Assembly: GCA_035551355.1 (NCBI GenBank)
Contig: DASZNF010000078.1
Coordinates: forward strand, 52,748-116,747
Source: DATATV01 sp035551355
Lineage (GTDB): Bacteria; Actinomycetota; Actinomycetes; Mycobacteriales; Pseudonocardiaceae
Reading direction: 5' to 3'
Length of the DNA stretch: 64,000 nt
Below, piece by piece: positions 8,160 to 17,056 of the stretch. The position numbers and the translations under genes are program-made. The first letter of the stretch is position 1, and every line of letters starts with the position of its first letter. The notes beneath the pieces were generated by a model. It saw only the letters and a list, made by a program, of their open reading frames with translations. It was not told the DNA's origin and ran no database searches.

Positions 8160-8405
8160 ATGCCACGGTCTGCAGTCGATTTCCTGTCCAGCCAGTCGCA
8201 ACACCCCAGCGCGTTGCTGCTGTGGTCCGGGGATTACTCCACATTCTCGCTGACCGGCTACTGGGTGACCATCATGCCCGATCCGTCGAGCGGCGCGGCC
8301 GCCGCGAATGGCTGGGGCGACGGGAAGAACCTGCCCCCGAACGGGTGTTTCGCCAAGCTGATCTCGCACTCCGCGAGCCCGTCCGGAGTCACCGTGCACC
8401 GGTGA
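8160..8405 (+). pseudogene. Short ORF, possible remnant of an extracytoplasmic domain
   Basis: An 81-codon frame. Its residues (LLLWSGDYSTFSLTGYWVTIM ... NGCFAKLISHS) resemble the C-terminal sensor-like repeat found after membrane segments in some actinobacterial serine/threonine kinases (pattern SDxYxSLxxGYWV ... CYAxxxS). No ribosome site precedes the ATG, and the expected rest of such a protein is absent, so a decayed fragment is the best reading. A real small protein cannot be excluded. Confidence 0.35.
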
Positions 8406-8406
8406 G

Positions 8407-8706
8407 TCACTCGCTGGACAGGTGCCGCTCCACCCGTTCGACCTTGGCCCGCAGCTGACCGGTGTGGCCGGGCCGGATGTCGGCCTTGAGCACCAGGCTG
8501 ACCCGGGGCGCGGTCGCCTGCACCACCTCGGTGGCCCGTTTGACCACGGCCATCACCTCGTCCCACTCGCCCTCGATGGTGGTGAACATGGCGGTGGTCT
8601 CGTTGGGCAGGCCGGATTCGCGGACCACGCGCACCGCGGCCGCCACCGCCTCGCTGACGCCGTCGGACTCTCCGCCCAGCGGAGTCAGGCTGAACGCGAC
8701 GAGCAC
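8407..8706 (-). CDS. MTH1187-family thiamine-binding protein
   Basis: A 99-residue protein of the UPF0045/MTH1187 (YkoF-like) family, whose members bind thiamine or HMP-like ligands as tetramers. Recognisable features are the N-terminal strand MLVAFSLTPLG, the segment SGLPNETTAMFTTIEGEWDEVM, and the C-terminal strand RVSLVLKADIRPG. Length is typical of the family. The start is GTG. It is monocistronic and divergent from the NYN-like gene. Role: thiamine precursor binding or delivery in the cytoplasm; the physiological role in actinomycetes is not established. Confidence 0.8.
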   Translation of the reverse strand: MLVAFSLTPLGGESDGVSEAVAAAVRVVRESGLPNETTAMFTTIEGEWDEVMAVVKRATEVVQATAPRVSLVLKADIRPGHTGQLRAKVERVERHLSSE

Positions 8707-8793
8707 GCCGATCTCCTCTCCACGGCCACACGATCCGGGCGTCCGCCCGGGTCAACGCCAGACCCTACGGGCCGGACCGGCACACTGACGCCC

Positions 8794-9198
8794 GTGTCCG
8801 ACTGTGATCCGCGTCCGCTGCTGGTGGTGGACGCCGCCAACGTGGTCGGGTCGGTGCCCGACGGCTGGTGGCGGGACCGTGCCGGGGCGACCGAGCGACT
8901 GCGCGACGCGCTGGCCCCGCTGGCCGAAACCGGGCCGCACGGCGGCGAAGCGGCGCGCTGGGCCGATCCGCCGTTCGAGGTGGTGCTGGTGGTGGAGGGC
9001 GCCGCGCGCCGGGTCACCGGCAGCGACACGGTGCGGGTGGTGCGAGCCGAGGGCTCCGGGGACGACGCGATCGTGGCGCTGGTCCGGGCCGAGGGCACCG
9101 GCCGGACGTGCGCGGTGGTCACCGCGGATCGCGGGTTGCGGGAGCGGGTACGGGCGTTGGGCGCCGACGTGCTCGGCCCCCGATCGGTCCGTCCCTAG
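8794..9198 (+). CDS. NYN/PIN-like small protein
   Basis: A 134-residue protein from GTG 8794. It opens with LLVVDAANVVGSVPDGWWRDR, the first acidic strand typical of NYN/PIN-fold nucleases (DxxN), and has a later acidic strand (CAVVTADRGLRERVRALGADVLGP) with the TADRxLRxR motif of that fold. These suggest a metal-dependent RNase or RNA-binding protein. Its 3' end overlaps the mug gene on the other strand by four bases. Family assignment by motif only. Confidence 0.65.
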   Translation: MSDCDPRPLLVVDAANVVGSVPDGWWRDRAGATERLRDALAPLAETGPHGGEAARWADPPFEVVLVVEGAARRVTGSDTVRVVRAEGSGDDAIVALVRAEGTGRTCAVVTADRGLRERVRALGADVLGPRSVRP

Positions 9199-9824
9199 GC
9201 ACTGGCCGCGAGGGCGGCGGCGCGCATGCGGGCGAATTCGGCGATCAGCGCGGGGAGTTGCCAGTGTGCGTTCAGGCCGCTGGGATTGGGCAGTGCCCAC
9301 ACCGGGCGCCCGGCGATCGACTCGGGCTGCCGGCCCACGACCGCCTTGGGACGGCCGAACGCGGTGCGGTAGGCCGAGATCCCGACCAGGCCGACCATCG
9401 CGGGCCGGTAGCGGGCCACCAGATCGGTCAGCCGGTGCGCGCCCTCGCGCAGTTCGGCGTCGGACAGCTCGCTGGCCTTGGCGGTGGCCCGGTCGACCAG
9501 GTTGGTCAGGCCGACGCCGTGTTCGGGCAACTCCCGCTGCTCGTCCGGGCGCAGCAGCCGCGGGGTGAATCCGGCGCCGTGCAGGGCGGGCCAGAACCGG
9601 TTGCCGGGCCGGGCGAAGTGCTGCCCGACCGCGGCCGACCACAGGCCCGGGTTGATGCCGGACAGCAGCACGGTCAGCCCCGGCCCGAGCACGTCCGGCA
9701 GGGTGCCGTTCATCGCGGCCCGCAACTGTTCCGGACTCGGCCGGGTACTACGGAGTCGCTCCGGGCTCGGCCGATTGCCGGTGTCGCGCCGCCGTTCCTG
9801 GCCCGGCCGGGTGGTGCCGCTCAT
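9195..9824 (-). CDS. mug: G/U mismatch-specific uracil-DNA glycosylase
   Basis: A 209-residue member of the Mug/TDG branch of the uracil-DNA glycosylase superfamily. It excises uracil or ethenocytosine opposite guanine in base-excision repair. Motif 1 is G56-INPG with the catalytic Asn58, followed by HFARPGNRFWPALH. Motif 2 is LPNPSGLNAH. A Pro/Arg/Ser-rich stretch of about 35 residues precedes the domain, where two ...RPSPE(R/Q)LR segments look duplicated. It is convergent with the NYN-like gene. Confidence 0.92.
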   Translation of the reverse strand: MSGTTRPGQERRRDTGNRPSPERLRSTRPSPEQLRAAMNGTLPDVLGPGLTVLLSGINPGLWSAAVGQHFARPGNRFWPALHGAGFTPRLLRPDEQRELPEHGVGLTNLVDRATAKASELSDAELREGAHRLTDLVARYRPAMVGLVGISAYRTAFGRPKAVVGRQPESIAGRPVWALPNPSGLNAHWQLPALIAEFARMRAAALAASA

Positions 9825-10148
9825 CGACGCAGTATCGCCTCACGTGGGCGGACCGGAGATCACCGCCCGGAATAGTTGCCGGAACAAGATGTCTCCGTCC
9901 TCTCTGGACAATGAAAATTAATCGCGTTTTTCGGCGGCCGGACACCAACGCTTGGCCCGCCGGACATTTTTTCCCGGCATGATCCGCGATCGCCGCCAAC
10001 CTCCCAGGTCGGACGGAAAATCGCCGAACCGGCGGACCGTGGTCCCGCACGGCGAGGACCGATGCCCTCTCGCGTTCTTCGACATAAGGGCGCAAGATGG
10101 CTCCCGGCACTCCCTTGGCCACAATTCCTGCGCTCCACAAGGATGGTC
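9825..10148. other. Intergenic region between mug and the universal stress gene
   Basis: About 320 bases without a gene. An A/T-rich patch near 9911-9930 (GAAAATTAATCGCG) and another near 9967-9972 may hold the promoters of the two divergent genes. No repeat or RNA structure stands out. Confidence 0.4.
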
Positions 10149-10991
10149 ATGATCACCCGATCCCACTCTCTGACCGCCCGGCCCAAGCGATCAGCCCGCC
10201 CGGTCAACCCGGGCGACTCGGCGCCCCGGCGGATCGTGGTGGGCACCGATGAGTCCTACTGGGGGAAGGTGGCGCTGCGCTGGGCCGTCCGGCACGCGCG
10301 GCTGACCGGCGGCGAACTGGAGGTACGGTTCCCCGCCGAGGAGCCGATCAGCGACCGCCTCGGCGAACTGCGCCGCGACTCCCCCGAACTGTCCGTGGTC
10401 GTGCGTCCGGGCGACCGGCCCGTGCAGGACCTGGTCGCGGCCAGCCGCGAGGCCGCCCTGGTCGTGCTCGGTTGTCAGGGTTCCGATCACCCGGGCATCG
10501 GGCTCGGCGCGGCGGTCGGCCCGGTGGCCGAACTGGCCTGCTGCGATGTGGTGGTGGTCGGCGGCCACCCGGCCGCGGTCGAAGGCCGGCACCAGCGGGT
10601 GACCGTGCTGCTGGGCCCGGACCCGGCCGAGCACGCGCTGCGCGGCGCCACCCGGTTCGCCGCCCTGCGCGAGGCCGAACTGGTCATCCGCCGGTCGATT
10701 CCGCTCGGCCAGCCCGAACCGGAGAAGATCCGGTTGGAGCGGGCCGGTCTGGAACGCGCCGCCGACCTGGTGCGCCGCTGGGCCCCCTCGGTCAAGGTGA
10801 CCACCGAGCTGACCTGGGCCGCCGCCCACGACACCATCGCCGCGGCCACCGACGTCGACCTGCTGGTGGTCGGCGTGGACGGTCCCCTGGACTGGTTGGC
10901 CCGGGTGGTGCTGCACCACGCGCCCTGTCCGGTGCTGATCACCCACCGCCCGCCCACGGCGATCCCCCAGGCCGCTCCCAGCTCCGACTGA
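10149..10991 (+). CDS. Universal stress protein with tandem Usp domains
   Basis: A 280-residue protein with two Usp repeats (about residues 29-135 and 140-265). The first has the nucleotide-loop start IVVGTDESYWGKVALRWAV and a strand VVLGCQGSDHPG. The second ends in DLLVVGVDG ... CPVLITHRPP. The usual GxxGS ATP loop is altered in both halves, so ATP binding is uncertain. ATG 10149 is chosen because AAGGA lies five bases upstream; ATG 10143 is also possible. Tandem Usp proteins are common in actinomycetes and act in stress or dormancy responses. Confidence 0.8.
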   Translation: MITRSHSLTARPKRSARPVNPGDSAPRRIVVGTDESYWGKVALRWAVRHARLTGGELEVRFPAEEPISDRLGELRRDSPELSVVVRPGDRPVQDLVAASREAALVVLGCQGSDHPGIGLGAAVGPVAELACCDVVVVGGHPAAVEGRHQRVTVLLGPDPAEHALRGATRFAALREAELVIRRSIPLGQPEPEKIRLERAGLERAADLVRRWAPSVKVTTELTWAAAHDTIAAATDVDLLVVGVDGPLDWLARVVLHHAPCPVLITHRPPTAIPQAAPSSD

Positions 10992-11048
10992 ACTCCCACT
11001 CGCGTCCCGGCGGGTAGATTTTCTCCAGGGGGCGCGAAGGGAGCCAGG

Positions 11049-12233
11049 GTGTCACAAACCGAGGAACGAGTGCGCGCGCCGCGCCGGGGACGGCGCTGGC
11101 CGCGCGTGCTGATCCCCGTGGTCGCGCTGGTGTTGCTGTTCGGCGTGCCGTGGTGGGCGCTGGTGTTCGACGGTCCACAGTGGCCGGTCGCCGTCGTCGT
11201 GCTGGGCACCGTGGTGTTTCTCGGCGCGGCGATCGCCTTCCCGATCGTGATGCTGCGCGGGCATCGGCACGGCGGCTCGGACCGCGCCGCGCGAGTGGCC
11301 GACACCACCCTCGGCGTGGTGTGGGTGCTGTTCACCTGGACCATCCTGGGCACGGTGCCGCGGGCCGTGCTGGCGATCGCCGGGATCGCGGATCCGCAGC
11401 GGGCCCGGATCGTGGCCGGGCTGGTGGTCGTGGTGGTGCTGGTGCTGCTGGCCTGGGGTTCCCGGGAGGCCATGCGGGTGCCGCGCACCCGCACCACCGA
11501 GGTGTGGCTGCCCCGGCTGGGCCCCGGTCTGGACGGCACCCGGGTGGTGGTGCTGGCCGACACCCATTTCGGCCCGATCGACCGGGCCCGCTGGTCGGCC
11601 GGCACCGCGGCGGCGATCAATCGGCTGGAGCCGGACATCGTGGTGCACGCCGGGGACATCGCCGACGGCAGTGTGACCGCGCGGCTGGCCCAGGCCGCCC
11701 CGCTGGCCACGGTCGAGGCCCGGCTGGCCAAGGGCGCGGTGACCGGCAACCACGAATACTTCGGCGCGGCCCAGGAGTGGCTGGATCACCTGACCGAACT
11801 GGGCTGGCAACCGCTGCACAACCGGCACGTGCTGCTCGAGCGCGGCGGCGACCGGCTGGTGCTGGCCGGAATCGACGACCGGACCGCGCTGTCCTCCGGG
11901 CTGGCCGGGCACGGCGCGAACCTGACCGAGGCGCTGGCGGGGGCCGACCCGGAACTGCCCGTGCTGCTGGTGGCCCACCAGCCCCGGCAGGTGGCGCAGG
12001 CCGCGGCCGCCGGGGTCGACCTGCAGGTCTCCGGGCACACCCACGGCGGGCAGATCTGGCCGTTCCACTACCTGGTGCGGGTGGATCAACCCTCGGTGCA
12101 CGGCCTGAGCAGGCACGGCGCGCGCACCCAGCTCTACACCAGCCGGGGCGCCGGGTTCTGGGGTCCGCCGCTGCGGATTTTCGCGCCGAGCGAGCTGAGT
12201 CTGCTGGTACTGCGCTCGGACAGCGGCCGCTGA
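11049..12233 (+). CDS. Membrane-anchored metallophosphoesterase (YkuE-like)
   Basis: A 394-residue protein. Four hydrophobic segments occupy the first ~140 residues. A calcineurin-like phosphoesterase domain follows with the full metal-ligand series: ADTHFG, HAGDIAD, GNHEYF, VAHQP and SGHTHGGQ. This matches YkuE-type di-metal phosphoesterases, which hydrolyse phosphoesters of lipids or nucleotides at the membrane. The start is GTG 11049 with AAGGGAG upstream. It is a single gene between the stress protein and the GntR regulator. The substrate is unknown. Confidence 0.85.
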   Translation: MSQTEERVRAPRRGRRWPRVLIPVVALVLLFGVPWWALVFDGPQWPVAVVVLGTVVFLGAAIAFPIVMLRGHRHGGSDRAARVADTTLGVVWVLFTWTILGTVPRAVLAIAGIADPQRARIVAGLVVVVVLVLLAWGSREAMRVPRTRTTEVWLPRLGPGLDGTRVVVLADTHFGPIDRARWSAGTAAAINRLEPDIVVHAGDIADGSVTARLAQAAPLATVEARLAKGAVTGNHEYFGAAQEWLDHLTELGWQPLHNRHVLLERGGDRLVLAGIDDRTALSSGLAGHGANLTEALAGADPELPVLLVAHQPRQVAQAAAAGVDLQVSGHTHGGQIWPFHYLVRVDQPSVHGLSRHGARTQLYTSRGAGFWGPPLRIFAPSELSLLVLRSDSGR

Positions 12234-12239
12234 CGGCGG

Positions 12240-12248
12240 TTGCATCTA
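12240..12248. promoter_or_regulatory. Candidate GntR operator half (TTGCATCTA), copy 1
   Basis: TTGCATCTA lies just upstream of the GntR gene and is repeated exactly at 13001-13009 at the start of the MFS gene. A shared 9-mer at a regulator and its neighbour suggests an operator element. Weak evidence. Confidence 0.35.
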
Positions 12249-12258
12249 TCCTTGACGC

Positions 12259-12942
12259 ATGTCGACCAGGTCGCCCGGCGGGGCCCGGCACAGCCGGGAG
12301 GGCCACCCCCAGGAGAGCGCGGCCGACCGGGTGTACGCCTACGTCAAGGACCGGATCGTCACCGGCTCCTACGCGGGCGGCACGATGGTCTCCGAGGGCG
12401 AGGTGTCGGCCGCGGTGGAGATCTCCCGCACGCCGGTGCGGGAGGCGTTCCTGCGGCTGGCCATCGAGGGCTTGCTGCGGCTGTACCCGAAGCGGGGCGC
12501 GCTGGTGGTTCCGGTGTCGGCGCAGGAGATCCACGATGTGCTGGACGCGCGGCTGCTCATCGAACGGCACGCCGCCGAGACGGTGATCCACACCGGCGCG
12601 CACCACGAGGTGGCCGCCGCGCTGCGGGTGATCCTGGGCCAGCAGCACCCGGGTGACGAGGAGCCCGACGCGCACCGGTTCAGCGAACTGGACCGGCAGT
12701 TCCACAGCACGCTGGTGGAGGCCGCGCACAACCGGCTGCTGGCCGATTTCTACGCCACCCTGCGGGATCGCCAGCTGCGCATGGGCACCGCCGCACTACG
12801 CCGCAATCCGGCCCGGTACGTGGCGATCCTGGCCGAGCACAGCACGCTGGCCGATCTGATCGACGCGGGCGACCTCGAGGGCGTCCGGGCTACCTTGTTC
12901 GATCATCTGGCCGCCACCCGGGCCGCGGCCACCACCGGCTGA
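12259..12942 (+). CDS. GntR-family (FCD) transcriptional regulator
   Basis: A 227-residue regulator. The winged helix (residues about 18-80) has the GntR pattern RVYAYVKDRIVTGSY ... GEVSAAVEISRTPVREAFLRL ... LRLYPKRGALV. An all-helical FCD ligand domain follows (EIHDVLDARLLIERHAAE ... FSELDRQFHSTLVEAAHN ... EHSTLADLIDAGD). It precedes the MFS gene by 55 bases on the same strand and probably regulates it. The ligand is unknown; FCD regulators respond to organic acids or sugars. Confidence 0.88.
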   Translation: MSTRSPGGARHSREGHPQESAADRVYAYVKDRIVTGSYAGGTMVSEGEVSAAVEISRTPVREAFLRLAIEGLLRLYPKRGALVVPVSAQEIHDVLDARLLIERHAAETVIHTGAHHEVAAALRVILGQQHPGDEEPDAHRFSELDRQFHSTLVEAAHNRLLADFYATLRDRQLRMGTAALRRNPARYVAILAEHSTLADLIDAGDLEGVRATLFDHLAATRAAATTG

Positions 12943-12997
12943 CCGGATAGACGCAGCTCACCCCCGCTCCGGAACAGCTGGCATTTATAATGTATCT

Positions 12998-14275
12998 ATG
13001 TTGCATCTAAGGTCGCGCGCGTGGTGGCTGGTCGCGGCGGCGATGTACTGCTGCGCGTGGAGCGGCAACCAGTTCACCCCGCTGCTGGTGCTCTACCGCG
13101 GCTCGGGCGGCTACTCCGCGGTCACCGTGGACGCCTTCTTCGGCGCCTACGTCCTCGGCCTGGCCCCCGGCCTGCTGGTCGGCGGCCCGCTGTCCGACCG
13201 GCACGGCCGCCGACCGGTGCTGCTGGCCGGCACCGCCATCTCCGCGCTGGCCAGCCTGGTGCTGGCCGGTGGCGTGCTCGGCGAGGCGCCCATCTACGCC
13301 GGCCGGTTCCTGGCCGGGATCTCGGTCGGCGTGGCAATGGCGGTGGGCAGCAGCTGGCTCAAGGAACTGGCCGGGCCACCGCACGAGTACACGGCCGACC
13401 CGGGCGCCGGAGCCCGGCGGGCCTCGATCGCGCTGACCGGCGGATTCGCCATCGGCGCCGCGGTGGCCGGGGCGCTGGCCCAGTGGGCGCCAGCGCCGAT
13501 GGTGCTGCCCTACCTGGTGCAGATCGCGGTGGCCCTGCCCTGCCTGCTCGCGCTGCGCCGGGCCCCGCAACCCGCGGTCACCCGGGCGACCGGCTCACTG
13601 TTGGCCGATCTGCGGGTGCCCGCGGCCGGGCACCGGCGGTTCCTGCGGGTGGTGCTACCGCTGGCGCCCTGGGTGTTCGGCGCGGCCGGCATCGCCTACG
13701 CGGTGACCCCGCAGCTGGAGGCCGCCCGGGTCGGCCACTGGCAGCTCGCCTACGCCACCCTGCTGACCGTGGTGACGCTGCTCACCGGGGTGGCCGTGCA
13801 ACCTCTGGCCCGGCGGCTGGACCGCACGTCCTCGGCCCGCGGCGGGCTGGTGGCGCTGGCCCTGGTCGTGGCCGGGGTGCTGGTCAGCGCGGGCAACGCC
13901 GGGCCGCGCTCACCGTGGCTGGCGGTACTGGGCGCGGTGGTGCTCGGCGCGGGCTACAGCATCGCCATGGTGTCCGGATTGCTTGAGGTGCAACGAATCG
14001 CCGCGCCGAGCGATCTGGCCGGTTTGACCGGTGTCTACTATGCACTGTCCTATGTGGGCTTCCTGCTGCCCACCGTGCTGGCCCTGGCCTCGGCCGCCGT
14101 GCCCTACCCGGTGTCACTGCTGGTCGTCGCATTGCTGGCCGCGGTGAGTCTGACTGTTGTCGGCCGCAATTCGCGCCGGGATTTGCCTTCTGCCAAAGAT
14201 CGCCCTACCACAGGGTGCGATTACGCGCACACTGGTGTATATCGCAACCGAACCGAGGCATGCGCGTCTGAGTAG
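12998..14275 (+). CDS. MFS transporter
   Basis: A 425-residue major facilitator with about 12 membrane segments. The loop 2-3 signature is GGPLSDRHGRRPVLLAG. The central loop is short and the C-terminal tail (after VVGRNSRRD) is hydrophilic. The gene begins at ATG 12998 within a TATCTATG/TTGCATCTA context shared with the upstream GntR gene. It is probably a drug or metabolite exporter induced through that regulator. It lies about 4 kb before the siderophore locus and has no iron box, so a siderophore-export role is not supported. Confidence 0.85.
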   Translation: MLHLRSRAWWLVAAAMYCCAWSGNQFTPLLVLYRGSGGYSAVTVDAFFGAYVLGLAPGLLVGGPLSDRHGRRPVLLAGTAISALASLVLAGGVLGEAPIYAGRFLAGISVGVAMAVGSSWLKELAGPPHEYTADPGAGARRASIALTGGFAIGAAVAGALAQWAPAPMVLPYLVQIAVALPCLLALRRAPQPAVTRATGSLLADLRVPAAGHRRFLRVVLPLAPWVFGAAGIAYAVTPQLEAARVGHWQLAYATLLTVVTLLTGVAVQPLARRLDRTSSARGGLVALALVVAGVLVSAGNAGPRSPWLAVLGAVVLGAGYSIAMVSGLLEVQRIAAPSDLAGLTGVYYALSYVGFLLPTVLALASAAVPYPVSLLVVALLAAVSLTVVGRNSRRDLPSAKDRPTTGCDYAHTGVYRNRTEACASE

Positions 14276-14331
14276 ATAGGGTGCCCACCACGTGGGGACC
14301 GGACAGGGGCGCGAACGGAAGGCGACGGATC

Positions 14332-15495
14332 ATGGCGGATCGCTGGCAGGGCGGCGGCAACCGAGGTTACGAACCGCATCGGCCGCCGGTGAACCCGAGA
14401 CAACGTGCCGGTGTGCCGGGCGGCCGGCCGATGCAGGAAAACCGCAGCTACGACCGCGGTCATAACGGTGGGTACGACGACGGTTACGGCGGCGGGGATC
14501 GGGGCCCGGTAGGCACCGCACCGCCGCCGCGACGCAGGCGCGGTCGCCGAATTCGCCGCATTCTTGGCGTTATCTTGGTGTTGATTATCGTCGGCGGCAT
14601 TGCGTTGTGGTTCTACGAGGACAACTCGCTCAACCGGGTCGCCGCGCTGACCGACTATTCGGGCCGGCCCGCGCAGGGCTCGGGCACCAACTGGCTGATC
14701 GTCGGCGACGACTCGCGCGAGGGCCTGACCGCCGCCCAGGCGCAGCAACTGCACACCGGCGACTCCTCCTCGGTGTCCGGTGGCCGCACCGACACGATCA
14801 TGGTGGTGCACCTGCCGGACAACTCCACCAAGCCGACCATGGTGAGTCTGCTGCGGGACTCCTACGTGAGCATCCCCGGGCACGGCAAGAACAAAATCAA
14901 CGCGGCCTTCGCCTTCGGCGGACCGTCACTGCTCGTGCAGACGGTGGAAGAGGCGACCGGGCTGCGCATCGACCACTACGCGGAGATCGGCCTCGGCGGT
15001 TTCGCCAGTGTGGTCGACGATATCGGCGGCGTGCAGATGTGCCTGGACCAGCCGGACAACGACTCCTACGCGGGCATCAACCTGCCCGCCGGATGCCAGA
15101 ACCTCGATGGCGCCAACGCCTTGGGCTATGTGCGCAGCCGGCATGCCTTTGCCACCAGCGACTACGCGCGCACCGACCACCAGCGTCAGTTCATCGGCGC
15201 GCTGGCCAACAAGATCTCCAGCCCCGGGACGATGCTCAACCCGTTCGACATGATCCCGATGCTGGGCGACCTGCCCAAGGCGATCACCGTGGACAACGGC
15301 GACCACCTGCAGAACCTGATCGGTCTGGCCTGGGACATGCGCGGCATCTCCGGCGGCGGCGTGACCACCACCGCGGTGCCGATCAGCGGGACGACCGGCG
15401 GCTCGCTGCTGTGGGACAAGACCAAGGCCGGGGAGCTGTTCAACGACCTGAACACCGATCAGGACGTCCCGGCCAGCCTGATCACCACGCAGTAA
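14332..15495 (+). CDS. LytR-CpsA-Psr (LCP) family protein
   Basis: A 387-residue protein. The N-terminus is basic, Gly/Arg-rich and cytoplasmic. One membrane segment (about 76-96, RRILGVILVLIIVGGIALWF) follows, then an extracellular LCP domain with TDTIMVVHL, SLLRDSYVSIPGHGKNKINAAFAFGG, GGVQMCL, and the Arg-rich segment YVRSRHA ... DYARTDHQRQF. LCP enzymes attach wall glycopolymers (arabinogalactan or teichoic acid) to peptidoglycan from lipid carriers. ATG 14332 is preferred over an in-frame GTG 51 bases upstream because GGAAGG precedes it. A strong hairpin follows the stop. Confidence 0.9.
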   Translation: MADRWQGGGNRGYEPHRPPVNPRQRAGVPGGRPMQENRSYDRGHNGGYDDGYGGGDRGPVGTAPPPRRRRGRRIRRILGVILVLIIVGGIALWFYEDNSLNRVAALTDYSGRPAQGSGTNWLIVGDDSREGLTAAQAQQLHTGDSSSVSGGRTDTIMVVHLPDNSTKPTMVSLLRDSYVSIPGHGKNKINAAFAFGGPSLLVQTVEEATGLRIDHYAEIGLGGFASVVDDIGGVQMCLDQPDNDSYAGINLPAGCQNLDGANALGYVRSRHAFATSDYARTDHQRQFIGALANKISSPGTMLNPFDMIPMLGDLPKAITVDNGDHLQNLIGLAWDMRGISGGGVTTTAVPISGTTGGSLLWDKTKAGELFNDLNTDQDVPASLITTQ

Positions 15496-15512
15496 TCGCA
15501 CGTCAGCACGAA

Positions 15513-15543
15513 GTGGGGACCGGTCGTCACGGCCGGTCCCCAC
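15513..15543 (+). terminator. Hairpin terminator after LCP gene
   Basis: Perfect 11-bp inverted repeat GTGGGGACCGG / CCGGTCCCCAC with a nine-base loop, 18 bases after the LCP stop codon. Confidence 0.75.
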
Positions 15544-15563
15544 ACTTATGACGGGAGTCCACA

Positions 15564-15604
15564 TTCCATGGAATCTATTTTGTGGCTACGATGATTCCAT
15601 GGAA
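15564..15604. promoter_or_regulatory. Twin palindromic operators of the MarR regulator
   Basis: The palindrome TTCCATGGAA occurs exactly twice, at 15564-15573 and 15595-15604, 31 bases apart (about three helical turns). The second copy contains the ATG start codon of the MarR gene. A MarR dimer bound there would block transcription and translation of its own gene. No ribosome site lies between, so the mRNA is probably leaderless. Confidence 0.7.
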
Positions 15605-17056
15605 GCCAACGACGTCGGGTTCGTGTTCGGCGAGCTGGTGCGGCTGGAGATCGAGGTGTGGAACGGGGTGGACGCCCGGCTACGCGCCGACTGCGACCTG
15701 CCCGTGGGCAGCTTCTGGCCGCTGCGCACCATCGCCCGCGGCGGGCCTTGCCGGGTCCAGGAGATCGCCGAGGAACTGGCCATCACCGTGGGCGGCGTGA
15801 GCAAGATCGTGGACCGGCTGGTCACCGCCGGACACTGCGTGCGCCGCCCCAACCCGGAGGACAAACGCTCCTCCCTGATCGAGCTCACCCCGGCCGGCCG
15901 GCACCTGGTCGAGCGGGCCGAGCAGGTCTTCGCCGACGAACTGCGGCACCGCATCGGCGCGCCCCTCTCCCCCGCCGAACTGCGCGCCTTCACCACCACG
16001 CTGACCGCCCTGCGCACCGCCGGAACCCGGCCCCGCACCGCGGAAACCAGCCCGGAAAGGACCGTCGCCATGCCCGAGACAATGCGTGCCGTCGTGCTCG
16101 ACGCGCCCGGCAGCCCACCCGAGGCGCTGGCCATCCGTGACCGGCCGGTGCCCACCCCGCAGGCCGGCTGGGTACTCATCCAGGTCAAGGCGTTCGGCCT
16201 CAACCGCTCCGAGCTGCACACCCGGATCGGCCTCGCCGAGGGGGTGACCTTCCCACGGGTGCTGGGCATCGAGGCCACCGGCGTGGTGGCGGCCTGCCCG
16301 GGCGGCGAGTTCGCGGTGGGGCAACAGGTGGTGGCCATGATGGGCGGTATGGGCCGCACCTTCGACGGCGGCTACGCCGAATACACCTGTGTGCCCGCCG
16401 CCCAGGTGATCGCCTTCCACAGCGAGCTGGACTGGGCCACCCTGGGTGCGGTGCCGGAGATGTTGCAGACCGCCTACGGTTCGCTGACCGTCGGGCTGGA
16501 CGCGCGGCCCGGTGAGTCGATCCTGATCCGCGGCGGCACGTCGTCGGTCGGCATGACCGTCGCCGTGTTGGCCAAGCGGCAGGGCATGACCGTGCTGTCC
16601 ACCACCCGCAACCCGGCGAAAACCGTTGCGCTCAAAGAGATCGGCGTCGACCACGTGCTGATCGACGGCGGCGACGACATCGCCGCGCAGGTGCGCGCGA
16701 TCGTCCCCGAAGGTGTGCACAACGCGCTGGAACTCGTTGGCGCGCCGACGTTGCCGGACACGCTGCGCGCGGTGCGGGTGCACGGCACGGTGTGTTTCGC
16801 CGGAATGCTGTCCAACGAATGGATTCTGCCGGACTTCTACCCCAACGGCTATCTGCCGCGCGGGGTGCGGCTGTCCGGTTATGGCGGCGACGCCAGCGAT
16901 CTACCTGGTTCGGTGTTGCAGGAATTTCTGGACGCGGTGGCCGCGGGCGAGGCGGTGGTGCCCATCGCGCACGTGTACGCGCTGGAGGAGATCATCGAGG
17001 CGCACCGGGCGATGGAAGCCGGTCAGGGCAGCGGAAAACTGGTGGTCACCGTCTGA
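15599..17056 (+). CDS. MarR regulator fused to quinone oxidoreductase/alcohol dehydrogenase
   Basis: A single open frame of 485 codons. Residues 1-~145 are a MarR winged helix (VGSFWPLRTIARG ... QEIAEELAITVGGVSKIVDRLVTAGHCVRRPNPEDKRSSLIELT). Residues ~158-485 are an NADPH-dependent medium-chain dehydrogenase (GYAEYT, RGGTSSVGMTVAVLAKRQG, GVDHVLIDGGD). At codon 158 (ATG 16070) an internal start has GGAAAGG nine bases upstream, and the dehydrogenase from there would be 328 residues, the normal family length. The locus could therefore give a fusion protein, a separate enzyme, or both. The MarR part probably autoregulates via the twin palindromes and may sense a quinone or electrophile that the enzyme part reduces. 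Confidence 0.8.
   Translation: MEANDVGFVFGELVRLEIEVWNGVDARLRADCDLPVGSFWPLRTIARGGPCRVQEIAEELAITVGGVSKIVDRLVTAGHCVRRPNPEDKRSSLIELTPAGRHLVERAEQVFADELRHRIGAPLSPAELRAFTTTLTALRTAGTRPRTAETSPERTVAMPETMRAVVLDAPGSPPEALAIRDRPVPTPQAGWVLIQVKAFGLNRSELHTRIGLAEGVTFPRVLGIEATGVVAACPGGEFAVGQQVVAMMGGMGRTFDGGYAEYTCVPAAQVIAFHSELDWATLGAVPEMLQTAYGSLTVGLDARPGESILIRGGTSSVGMTVAVLAKRQGMTVLSTTRNPAKTVALKEIGVDHVLIDGGDDIAAQVRAIVPEGVHNALELVGAPTLPDTLRAVRVHGTVCFAGMLSNEWILPDFYPNGYLPRGVRLSGYGGDASDLPGSVLQEFLDAVAAGEAVVPIAHVYALEEIIEAHRAMEAGQGSGKLVVTV

Noticed and set aside
12998..14275. MFS pump as the siderophore exporter
   Set aside because: About 8 kb from the biosynthetic operon, paired with a GntR gene, and without an iron box.
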